The notes beneath the pieces were generated by a model that searched no databases, was not told the origin of the DNA, and saw nothing but the letters and a program-made list of their open reading frames with translations. From Natronomonas marina (GTDB lineage Archaea > Halobacteriota > Halobacteria > Halobacteriales > Haloarculaceae), in the NCBI RefSeq assembly GCF_024298905.1, contig NZ_CP101154.1:3782279-3846278 (forward strand): a stretch of DNA of 64,000 nucleotides. Reading direction: 5' to 3'. Within the stretch, counting starts at the first letter, position 1. Every line of letters starts with the position of its first letter. The position numbers and the translations under genes were made by a program. Shown piece after piece: positions 35,786-43,703 of the stretch.

Positions 35786-36988
35786 TCACCGGACGCCGAG
35801 CACCGACGTCAGCAGCCGGTAGAGGCCGAACCCGACGGCGACCGACGACCCGAGCGTGACGAACCAGAAGACGACCGTCCGGACGATTTTCTCGCGGGAG
35901 ACGCCGGCCGACCCGCCGGCGAGGCCGCCGCCGATGACGCCCGAGATGATGATGTTGTTGAACGAGACGGGGATGCCCAGCGCGATGGCCAACTGGGCGA
36001 TGAGGAAGCCGGGCACCAGGGCGGCGATGGAGCGGCGGACGCCCAGCTGGGCGTACTCCCGGGAGGTCGCCTGCAGGAGCCGCGGGGCGCCCATCCACGC
36101 CCCGGCGAGGATGCCGCTGGCGCCGAACGCCAGCAGCGCGATGGCCGGGAGACCGAGCTCCGTGCTGGCGAGGTTCTCCAGCGGCCCGGTCGCCAGGCCG
36201 ACCTGGCTGCCGCCGCTGGAGAAGGCGACGACGCTACCGAGAATCAGGAGGAACCCCCTGATACCGGCGTCGACGTCGTCGAGCATCCGGCGGCGGAGGG
36301 CGCCGAACGCCGCGACGGCGAAGGCGACGGTCGTGGCCGCGGCGACGACGTCGATACCGGCGACGGCCGGACTCCCGAACGGCAGTCCCGCGGCGCCGGC
36401 GATGGTGCCCTGGTCGGCGTCGGGGGCAGGGATGACGCCGAGGCGGACGTTGGCGACGATGGCGGCGACGACCGCCGCCAGGAGGGGGACGCCGACGGCC
36501 TCGGGGACGTCCTCGCGGCGCAACAGCGTCGCGGTGACGTAGGCGACGCTGGCGGACATGAACGGCACCGCGAGCCAGAAGGTCCCGAGGCGGCGGTAGG
36601 TCTCCCAGGCGGGCGCGCCGCCGAGCGAGAGTCCCACGCCGACGATGGCGCCCGTCGTGGCGAACGCGGCGGGGATGGGGTAGCCGGTGTAGACGCCGAG
36701 CGCCATGAACGTCGCGGCGGTGAGGAGGCCGGCGGTCGCCGCCAGCGGCGTGATACCGACGCCGTCGATGAGGCTCGTGCCGACCGTCTCGGAGATGCTC
36801 CCGCCCTGCGTGAGCGCGCCGAGGGCGGCGAAGACGCCGATGAGGAAGGCCGCCCGCATCGTCGGCACCGCGTTGGCGCCCACCGCGGGCGCGAAGGGCG
36901 GGGAGTTGCTGTTGGCGCCGAGCGCCCACGCCATGAACAGGCCGGCCAGTGCCGCGGCCCCGACGAGCACCCAGAACGTCGCTGTCAT
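35786..36988 (-). CDS. Inorganic phosphate transporter, PiT family
   Basis: 400 residues, about ten hydrophobic segments. The PiT signature occurs as GANSNSPPFAPAVGANAVPT near the N-terminus and is mirrored in the C-terminal half (SVAFSSGGSQVGLATGP, NNIIISGVIGGGLAGG). PiT carriers import phosphate with cations. The start overlaps the stop of the tandem Usp gene by 4 bp, so both are one transcript, an arrangement common in haloarchaea. Phosphate regulation is likely but no Pho box could be defined. Confidence 0.9.
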   Translation of the reverse strand: MTATFWVLVGAAALAGLFMAWALGANSNSPPFAPAVGANAVPTMRAAFLIGVFAALGALTQGGSISETVGTSLIDGVGITPLAATAGLLTAATFMALGVYTGYPIPAAFATTGAIVGVGLSLGGAPAWETYRRLGTFWLAVPFMSASVAYVTATLLRREDVPEAVGVPLLAAVVAAIVANVRLGVIPAPDADQGTIAGAAGLPFGSPAVAGIDVVAAATTVAFAVAAFGALRRRMLDDVDAGIRGFLLILGSVVAFSSGGSQVGLATGPLENLASTELGLPAIALLAFGASGILAGAWMGAPRLLQATSREYAQLGVRRSIAALVPGFLIAQLAIALGIPVSFNNIIISGVIGGGLAGGSAGVSREKIVRTVVFWFVTLGSSVAVGFGLYRLLTSVLGVR

Positions 36989-37878
36989 GCGCCTCGGCGG
37001 CGGGACCCGAGGCGGCCGAACAGCGATGCGAGGGGGCCGGCGGCGTCGGCTGCGCGGGCCAGAACGACCGTCCGGTCGGTGCGGTCGGCGACCCGGCGCG
37101 GGACCGACCCGACGAGGCGGTCCCGGAGACCGCTCCGTCTCGTGGCACCGAAGACGACGACGTCGTGCTCGGCGGCGGTCTCGAGGAGGGCCGATTCGAC
37201 GTCGTCGGACGCCCGGACGACCGTCTCGACGGGGATGTCGGGTCCGGGCGCCGCCGAGAGCGCCTCCACCGCGGCGGTGAGCCTCCCGGTGGCCGCCTCG
37301 TCGTCGGTTCCCGGCGGAACCACGGTGACGACGCTCACCGTCGCCTCGTTGGCGGCGGCGATGGCCGCGGCGGCGGTCGCCGCCGGCCGGACGTGCGGGC
37401 CGCCGGCGACCGGCAGGAGGACGCCGTCGACGCCGTCGGCGACGCGGCCGATGCGCTCGACGTAGACGTCACAGGGGGCCCGCCGGAGCAGTCTGTCGAC
37501 GCTCGTCCCGAGGACGAGTTCCGAGCGGCGCGGCGGCCCGTGCCAGCCGACCAGCAGCGCCTCGACGGCGGGGTCGGCCGCCGCGTCCAGCACGCCCGAA
37601 GCCACCGACCGCGCGACGACGAGGTCCGCCTCGACCGGGACGTCGGCCGGTGCGGCCGCGGTCGCGCGGTCCAGCAGTGCCTGCCGGTCGCCCGAGTACT
37701 CCCGGCGAATCGTCTCGTCGGAGAACACCTCGAACGGCGAGTCCTGGCTCTTGACGACGACGCTCACCAGCCGTATCCCGCCGTTTCGGACCCGCGCGAG
37801 GTCGCCGGCGGTCCGGACCAGTTGCTCGACGTGGTCGGGGTTCCCAACCGCGACGACGACCTCCGGGTCCGTGTCCAT
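36985..37878 (-). CDS. Tandem-domain universal stress protein
   Basis: 297 residues with two Usp units, about 1-140 and 145-280. The first has DPEVVVAVGNPDHVEQLVRT and GWHGPPRRSELVLGTSVDRL. The second has GVLLPVAGGPHVRPAATAAA and GATRRSGLRDRLVGSVPRRV, which holds the G-x2-G-type nucleotide loop. The first gene of a two-gene unit with the PiT permease, it may adjust phosphate uptake in response to nucleotides; that is inference. It is divergent from acxA. Confidence 0.85.
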   Translation of the reverse strand: MDTDPEVVVAVGNPDHVEQLVRTAGDLARVRNGGIRLVSVVVKSQDSPFEVFSDETIRREYSGDRQALLDRATAAAPADVPVEADLVVARSVASGVLDAAADPAVEALLVGWHGPPRRSELVLGTSVDRLLRRAPCDVYVERIGRVADGVDGVLLPVAGGPHVRPAATAAAAIAAANEATVSVVTVVPPGTDDEAATGRLTAAVEALSAAPGPDIPVETVVRASDDVESALLETAAEHDVVVFGATRRSGLRDRLVGSVPRRVADRTDRTVVLARAADAAGPLASLFGRLGSRRRGA

Positions 37879-37894
37879 CGTGTATCCTTCCCAA

Positions 37895-37920
37895 TGTCGG
37901 TACTAACGGCTGTCGGTACT
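37895..37920. promoter_or_regulatory. Direct-repeat operator candidate between Usp and acetone carboxylase genes
   Basis: TGTCGGTACT occurs twice (37895-37904 and 37911-37920), a 16-bp period. A near inverted copy AGTACCGTC occurs at 37969-37977. A gattaatcg AT-rich element at about 37954-37962 could be the acx TATA box. The copies flank likely promoter elements for both directions. Confidence 0.45.
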
Positions 37921-38007
37921 TCAACCCCCCTCCGGTGCGAGGCCCCAACTAGATGATTAATCGTGACGAGTACCGTCTGTCGTGAGCCACAGTAACACAC
38001 ACCACGG

Positions 38008-40179
38008 GTGGTCGTCGTGAGCGCCGACGACGGCCGCAACCGGCCGCGCCTGCTGGCGATGGACACGGGCGGCACGATGACGGACACCTTCGTCGTCGAC
38101 GACGAGGCGAACTACACGGTCGGGAAGGCACAGACGACGCCGGACGACGAGTCCGTCTGTACGACGAACTCCTTCGGCGACGCCCTCGAGAACTGGGGGG
38201 TCGCCCCCGGCGTCGGCGCCGGCGACCTGGAGGGCATCGTCTACTCCGGGACCGCGATGTTGAACCGCCTGCTGGAGCGGGAGGGCACCGGCGACATCGG
38301 CGTCATCACCAACGGCGGCATGGAGGACCAGTTGCGGTTCGGCCGTGGCATCCAGTCGTGGGCCGACCGCTCCTACGCCGGCCGTCTGCACGCCCGCGAG
38401 CACGAACACCCCGAGCCACTGGTCCCCCGCGAGAACATCCGCGGCGTCCGCGGCCGGATGAACATGGCCGGCCTGCCGACGCTGCCGCTCTACGAGGAGG
38501 AGGCCTACGAGGCGGTCCACGACCTGCTGGACCGCGGCGTCCGGGTCATCTGCGTCTGTCTCGTGTACTCGTATCTCAATGACAACCACGAGCAGAAGGT
38601 ACGGGAAATCGCCGAGGAGGTGATGGCCGAGCGCGGCGAGGAGGTCCCGGTGTGGCTCTCCTCCGAACAGAAGCCCATCCGCGGGGAGGTGCCGCGGATG
38701 AACACGCTGGTCATCGAGGCCTACGCCGCGGAGCCGTCCCGCGACCAGCTCTACCGCGTCGACGAGGGCTTCAGCGACCTCGGCTCGGAGGCGCCCGTCC
38801 GCGTGCTCACCTCCTCGGGCGGCACCGTCGCCCCCGAGCACGACTGGCTGGCCGACACGATGCTGTCCGGTCCCATCGGCGGCATCTTCGGCGGCGAGTA
38901 CGTCGCCGACGAACTCGGCATCGACAACCTCGTCTGCTCGGACGTCGGCGGCACCTCCTTCGACGTCGGGCTCATCACCGAGGGCCACTACCCGACCCGG
39001 TGGGACCAGAGCCTCGCGCAGTTCATGGTCTCCATCCCGATGACCGCGATGGACACCATCGGCTCGGGGACGGGGTCGTACGTCCGCGTCGACCGCACCT
39101 CCGAGCGTATCGAGGTCGGGCCGGACTCGGCGGGCTACGAGGTCGGCTACTCGAACCGGGACGCCGACGTCGACACCGTCACCGTCACCGACTGCACGCT
39201 GGCGCTCGGCTACCTCAACCCCGACTCGTTCCTCGGCGGCGACATCCCCGTCGACCGCGACGTCGCCGTCGAGGGCATCCGCGAGCAGGTCGCCGAACCG
39301 CTCGGCGAGGACGTCCACGAGACCGCCCGCGGCGTGCTGGACATCGTCGAGCGGGACATGTCCAACGAACTCCGGGGGCTCATCCTCGGCCTGGGCTACT
39401 CGCCGGAGAACTACACGCTGATGAGCTACGGCGGCGGCGGCCCGCTGCACGCCGCCGGCTACAGCCGCGGCCTGGACTTCCAGGACGTCCTCATCCCGCA
39501 GTGGGCCGCCGCGTTCTCGGCGTTCGGCTGTGCGTGTGCCGATTCGGCCTACCGGTACGACCAGTCGGTCGACGAGATACTCCAGCCGGACTTCTCGAAC
39601 GCCGGGATGGTCGCCCACTCGCTGAACGACACCCTCGAGACGCTCCGGGAGCGGGCGGAAGCGGCCTTCGACCGCGACGGCGTCGACCCCGGGACCGTCG
39701 AGTTCCGGCCGTCGCTCCGCATCCAGTACCTCGGCATGCTGGACGACCTCGAGGTCGACATCGGCGAGGTGTGGGACGACGAGGAGGGCATCGACGCCGA
39801 GGACGTCGAGACCATCATCGACCGCTACGAGGAGAAGTTCGACCAGGTGTTCCAGCGCGCCGCCAAGTCCCCGGAGAACGGCTACCAGTTGACGATGGCC
39901 ATCGGCGTCGGCGTCGCGCCCTCGCCGAAGCCGACCATCCCCGAGGAGGAACTGCAGGGCGAGACGCCGCCCGACGAGGCCCACAAGGGCACCCGCGACA
40001 TCTACTGGGACGACGACTGGCACGAGGCGGACCTCTGGGAGATGCGGTCGATTCTGCCGGGCAACCGCATCGACGGTCCCGCCGTCGTGGAGGCGCCGGC
40101 GACGACCATCCTCGTCCCGCCCGGCTACGAGGCACCGCTCGACGAGAACCGCATCTACCACCTCCAGGAGAAAGCATGA
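38008..40179 (+). CDS. acxA: Acetone carboxylase, hydantoinase A-like subunit
   Basis: 723 residues from GTG 38008; a GTG at 38017 is equally possible. It belongs to the hydantoinase/oxoprolinase A superfamily, with an N-terminal ASKHA-type nucleotide motif RLLAMDTGGTMTDTFVVDD and conserved RVLTSSGGTVAPEHDWLADT, GGIFGGEYVADE and VCSDVGGTSFDVGLITEG. In bacteria this subunit phosphorylates acetone and bicarbonate with ATP. The following genes encode the other two subunits, which separates it from plain N-methylhydantoinases. The stop overlaps acxB by ATGA. Confidence 0.85.
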   Translation: MVVVSADDGRNRPRLLAMDTGGTMTDTFVVDDEANYTVGKAQTTPDDESVCTTNSFGDALENWGVAPGVGAGDLEGIVYSGTAMLNRLLEREGTGDIGVITNGGMEDQLRFGRGIQSWADRSYAGRLHAREHEHPEPLVPRENIRGVRGRMNMAGLPTLPLYEEEAYEAVHDLLDRGVRVICVCLVYSYLNDNHEQKVREIAEEVMAERGEEVPVWLSSEQKPIRGEVPRMNTLVIEAYAAEPSRDQLYRVDEGFSDLGSEAPVRVLTSSGGTVAPEHDWLADTMLSGPIGGIFGGEYVADELGIDNLVCSDVGGTSFDVGLITEGHYPTRWDQSLAQFMVSIPMTAMDTIGSGTGSYVRVDRTSERIEVGPDSAGYEVGYSNRDADVDTVTVTDCTLALGYLNPDSFLGGDIPVDRDVAVEGIREQVAEPLGEDVHETARGVLDIVERDMSNELRGLILGLGYSPENYTLMSYGGGGPLHAAGYSRGLDFQDVLIPQWAAAFSAFGCACADSAYRYDQSVDEILQPDFSNAGMVAHSLNDTLETLRERAEAAFDRDGVDPGTVEFRPSLRIQYLGMLDDLEVDIGEVWDDEEGIDAEDVETIIDRYEEKFDQVFQRAAKSPENGYQLTMAIGVGVAPSPKPTIPEEELQGETPPDEAHKGTRDIYWDDDWHEADLWEMRSILPGNRIDGPAVVEAPATTILVPPGYEAPLDENRIYHLQEKA

Positions 40180-42449
40180 GCATCGAGAACACGAAGGTCG
40201 GCGAGGAGAAACTCGCCGTCACGGAGAAGCTGACGAACGGCGGCGAAATCGGCTGGAACGGCCAGACGCTCCAGTCGATGCTCGAAGACACCGAACGACT
40301 CACCGAGGAGACGGGCCACTACCGCGGGCTCGAATCGCTCGAGTTGAAGGAGGAGGACCGCTTCGAGTACGAGCGGCTCTACTCGCGGCTCCGCGGCGCC
40401 TTAGTGTCGGCCCGCGAGACCGCACTGCACGTCTCGGCGTCGCCGATCGTCCGGGAGATCGGCGAACTGTGCTTCCAGATCTACACGCCGGAGGGCGACT
40501 CCATCGCCGTCTCGACCGGCATCATCGTCCACGTCCACACCGGCTCGCTGGCCATCAAGTGGATGATAGAGCAGGACTACGAGCACGACCGCGGCATCGA
40601 ACCGGGCGACGTGTTCTGCAACAACGACAACGACCTCGGCAACGTCCACACGACGGACGTCCACACCATCGTCCCCATCTTCCACGACGGCGAACTGGTG
40701 GCGTGGGCCGACGGCGTCACCCACGAGGCCGACATCGGCGGCGCCTCGCAGGGCCACACGAGCATCGTCCACACCTCCCGGTTCGAGGACGGCATCTACG
40801 CCACCTGCGAGAAGATCGGCGAGAACGACGAACTGTACCAGGACTGGAAGGTCCGCGGCGAGCGGTCGACGCGGACGCCGATGTACTGGGACTTAGACGA
40901 GAAGTGCCGGCTCGCCGGCTGTCACATGATCCGGGAGGCGGTCCACGAGATCATCGACGACGTCGGCGCCGAGATGTTCAAACAGTTCACCCGCGAGGCC
41001 GTCGAGGAGGGCCGCCGGACGATGGAATCGCGCGTCCAGGAGCGGCTCTTCCCCGGCACCTACCGGAGCACGTCCTTCGCCGCGCTGCCGCTGGAGGAGG
41101 AGGGGTGGAAGCCCGAACAGCAGACGGACACGATGCACCACCTCCCGGTGGAGATGGACATCAACGCCGACGGGACGATGAGCCTGGACATGGAGGGGAC
41201 CTCCTCGCAGGGCGACCACTCGTTCAACGCCGCCGAGGGGTCGATGACCGGCGGGCTGTGGGTGTCGCTGACGCAGTGTCTGCTCCACGACGGGAAGGTC
41301 AACGACGGCTCCCACTACGCGCTCGACACCCACTTCCCGGAGGGCAGTCTCACGAACCCCGACGACCCGCAGTTGTCCTTCCACGCGCCATGGGGGACCA
41401 TCATGCCGGCGTTCCAGTCGGTCTGGGAGAACGTCTCGCAGGCCTTCTTCGCCCGCGGCTTCCGCGAGGAGGTGGTCACCGGCTACTCCGAAACGTCGGA
41501 TTCGGTGCAGGGCGGCGGGACGCTGATGGAGTCGATGGCCCAGATGATACCCGACGAGGTCGGCGACTACTTCCCCGTCTCGCCGTTCGACCTCTCCTGT
41601 CAGGGCCTCGGTGCCTCGGCGGTCCGGGACGGCCTCGACTACGGCTACGCGATGTGGAACCCCGAATCGGACATGGGCGACATCGAGGAGTGGGAGCTCA
41701 CTCAGTGGGGCACCCAGTACCTCTCCCGGCAGATAAAGACCGACTCGGCCGGCCACGGGAAGTATCGCGGCGGCTCCGGCTGGGAGGGCGTCCTCACCGT
41801 GATGGGCGCCGAGGACTGCACGCTGTACAAGGCGGCCCAGCCGGACGTCACCTTCTCGAAGGCCGGTATGTCCGGCGGTTATCCCGGCTCGACGAAGTAC
41901 GCGGTTCGCGCCCACGACACCGACCTGGCCGACCGGGCCCGCGAGGGCGAACCGTACCCGACCGGCGACACGCCGCCCGGCAGTTTCGAGGAGCACATCG
42001 AGGGCGACGTCACCCGGACCCACCGTGGCAACTACTTCCCCAAGGAGTACGACAACCACGACCTCATGCACTTCCAGATGGGCGGCGGTCCCGGCTGGGG
42101 CGACCCACTGGAGCGCCCGCTGGCGAAGGTGGTCGCCGACGTCGAGGAGGAGATCTACTCGCCCGGCACCGTCGAGTCGGTGTACGGCGTCGTCGGCGAG
42201 TTCGACGAGAAGAACCGCGAGTTCGAACTCGACGAGGCGGCCACCGACGAGGCCCGCGAGGAGATACGCGAGCGCCGCCGCGAGGAGAGCCGCACCTTCG
42301 AGGAGTTCTACGAGGACGAACGCGAGCGCGTGAAGGACGGCGACGTCGCCCACCAGGTCGCCGAGATGTACGTCGACGCCTTCGACATCTCGGAGGCGTT
42401 CGAGACCGAGTTCCACGAATTCTGGGACCTCGACGGGAGTGGGTTCTGA
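40176..42449 (+). CDS. acxB: Acetone carboxylase, hydantoinase B-like (Mn-binding) subunit
   Basis: 757 residues. HyuB-family motifs include GELCFQIYTPEGDSIAVSTG, HVHTGSLAIKWM and FCNNDNDLGNVHTTDVHTIV. His158, Asp161 and His183 have the same spacing (+3, +25) as the manganese ligands reported for the bacterial acetone carboxylase alpha subunit (H150, D153, H175). C-terminal GGGPGWGDPLERPLAKVVAD is also family-typical. The subunit condenses carboxyphosphate and enolate to acetoacetate. Overlaps of 4 bp on both sides show a tight three-gene operon. Confidence 0.87.
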   Translation: MSIENTKVGEEKLAVTEKLTNGGEIGWNGQTLQSMLEDTERLTEETGHYRGLESLELKEEDRFEYERLYSRLRGALVSARETALHVSASPIVREIGELCFQIYTPEGDSIAVSTGIIVHVHTGSLAIKWMIEQDYEHDRGIEPGDVFCNNDNDLGNVHTTDVHTIVPIFHDGELVAWADGVTHEADIGGASQGHTSIVHTSRFEDGIYATCEKIGENDELYQDWKVRGERSTRTPMYWDLDEKCRLAGCHMIREAVHEIIDDVGAEMFKQFTREAVEEGRRTMESRVQERLFPGTYRSTSFAALPLEEEGWKPEQQTDTMHHLPVEMDINADGTMSLDMEGTSSQGDHSFNAAEGSMTGGLWVSLTQCLLHDGKVNDGSHYALDTHFPEGSLTNPDDPQLSFHAPWGTIMPAFQSVWENVSQAFFARGFREEVVTGYSETSDSVQGGGTLMESMAQMIPDEVGDYFPVSPFDLSCQGLGASAVRDGLDYGYAMWNPESDMGDIEEWELTQWGTQYLSRQIKTDSAGHGKYRGGSGWEGVLTVMGAEDCTLYKAAQPDVTFSKAGMSGGYPGSTKYAVRAHDTDLADRAREGEPYPTGDTPPGSFEEHIEGDVTRTHRGNYFPKEYDNHDLMHFQMGGGPGWGDPLERPLAKVVADVEEEIYSPGTVESVYGVVGEFDEKNREFELDEAATDEAREEIRERRREESRTFEEFYEDERERVKDGDVAHQVAEMYVDAFDISEAFETEFHEFWDLDGSGF

Positions 42450-42955
42450 TGGCGAGCGAGACCGACGAACGGCAGGTCGCAAAGCTCATCGAGGGCGAAC
42501 TCGGCTGGGAGGAGTTGCGGAACGACGTCCTCCCGGACCCGAAGGACGACCAGCGTTTCGAGGTGACCCGGCGGCTGCTCGAGGAGCGCGTCGACTGGGA
42601 CAACCCGATTCTCGTGCCGCTCAACGACCATCTCTACGCCGTCGGCGCCGAGCAGGGCCGCATCGTCAAGTGCGACTGCGGCCACGAGTTCTGCTCGCTG
42701 GAGGAGAACTGGAAGCACCACGCCCGCGTCCGCGTCCGCGAGGACGAAGAGGAGCACCGCGAAATCTACCCGCAGTACCAGACGCCGCACCCCGACTGGG
42801 ACTTCCAGTTGCGGGAGTGGTTCTGTCCGGGCTGTTTCGCGCAACTGGACGTCGACGCGGTTCCGGCCGGCTACCCCGTCCGGCAGGGGTTCGAACCGGA
42901 CGTCGACACCTTCTACGAGGAGTGGCTGGGCGAACCGGCGCCGGACCGGCGGTAG
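42449..42955 (+). CDS. acxC: Acetone carboxylase gamma subunit
   Basis: 168 residues from ATG 42449, which shares one base with the acxB stop. It is the small subunit specific to acetone and related ketone carboxylases. Zinc-type ligands appear as CDCGHEFC (about 72-79) and a later FCPGC near 130. The N-terminus (VAKLIEGELGWEELRNDVLP) and the HPDWDFQLREWFCPGC segment are the family pattern as I know it. Its presence is the best evidence that the operon encodes acetone carboxylase rather than a hydantoinase. Confidence 0.85.
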   Translation: MASETDERQVAKLIEGELGWEELRNDVLPDPKDDQRFEVTRRLLEERVDWDNPILVPLNDHLYAVGAEQGRIVKCDCGHEFCSLEENWKHHARVRVREDEEEHREIYPQYQTPHPDWDFQLREWFCPGCFAQLDVDAVPAGYPVRQGFEPDVDTFYEEWLGEPAPDRR

Positions 42956-42985
42956 CGGTCCAGAGACCGGTCGCCCGCGACGACC

Positions 42986-43600
42986 TCACCGCCAGTCGGT
43001 GACGTTCTCGCTGACGACCCGACACTCCTCCTCGGTCGCGCGAATCTCGTTGACCCCGCAGTTGGCCATGTGGTGGCTGCCGAGCGCCTCCTGCAGGGCC
43101 ATCCCCTTGACGTAGCCCAGCAGGACGTGCAGCGGGCCGCCGTGGGTGACGACCAGCACCGTCTCCCCGGGGTGGCGGTCGACGAGGCGGTTGAACGCCG
43201 CGGTCACGCGGTCGGCCATGTCGCGCAGGGACTCGCCGCCCTCCGGGATGGCGAGGGCGGCCTCGTAGGCGGTCTGGCCGAGACCGAACTCCGGGAACCG
43301 GTCCTCGACGTCCTCGTAGGTCAGCCCCTGGTAGACGCCCATGTCCCGTTCGCGCCAGGCGGGGTCGTACTCGACGGGCGCGTCGTCGAGGGCCTCGCCG
43401 ATGCGGTCGGCGGTCGCCCGGGTCCGCCGGAGGTCCGAGGCGAAGACGCGGTCGACGTCGTAGGCGTCGGCCAGCCACCCGCCGGCGGCGCTGGCCTGCT
43501 CGCGCCCGGTGTCGTTCAGGTCGGTCGGTGCCCACCCCTGCATCCGCCCGTTGCGGTTCCAGTGGGTCTCGCCGTGGCGGACGGCGACGACGCGTGTCAT
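42986..43600 (-). CDS. Histidine phosphatase family protein (phosphoglycerate mutase-like)
   Basis: 204 residues from ATG 43600; the frame continues upstream without support. The catalytic RHG motif is in VVAVRHGETHWNRNG (residues 4-18). The second His is in VLVVTHGGPLHVLLGY, and the Arg/Glu pair is in DLRRTRATADRI and WRERDMGVYQGLTYEDVE. It removes phosphate through a phospho-His intermediate; the substrate is unclear, with alpha-ribazole phosphatase and broad phosphatases as candidates. It is convergent with acxC. Confidence 0.9.
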   Translation of the reverse strand: MTRVVAVRHGETHWNRNGRMQGWAPTDLNDTGREQASAAGGWLADAYDVDRVFASDLRRTRATADRIGEALDDAPVEYDPAWRERDMGVYQGLTYEDVEDRFPEFGLGQTAYEAALAIPEGGESLRDMADRVTAAFNRLVDRHPGETVLVVTHGGPLHVLLGYVKGMALQEALGSHHMANCGVNEIRATEEECRVVSENVTDWR

Positions 43601-43703
43601 GTCATCGGCGGCGCTACGCCGCCCCCCGGTATGAGTGTTCCCTCCGGGACCCGGCCGTGCCGGAAGGGGTGCGTTTTTACTCCGGGCGACCGCGCCTCCG
43701 GAC

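Noticed and set aside
37957..40161. Long minus-strand frame opposite acxA
   Set aside because: Same kind of antisense shadow; acxA carries full family motifs while the antisense product has only repetitive Val/Asp/Arg sequence.
38008..42449. Plain N-methylhydantoinase or 5-oxoprolinase genes
   Set aside because: The zinc-motif gamma subunit gene and the Mn-ligand spacing fit acetone carboxylase better.
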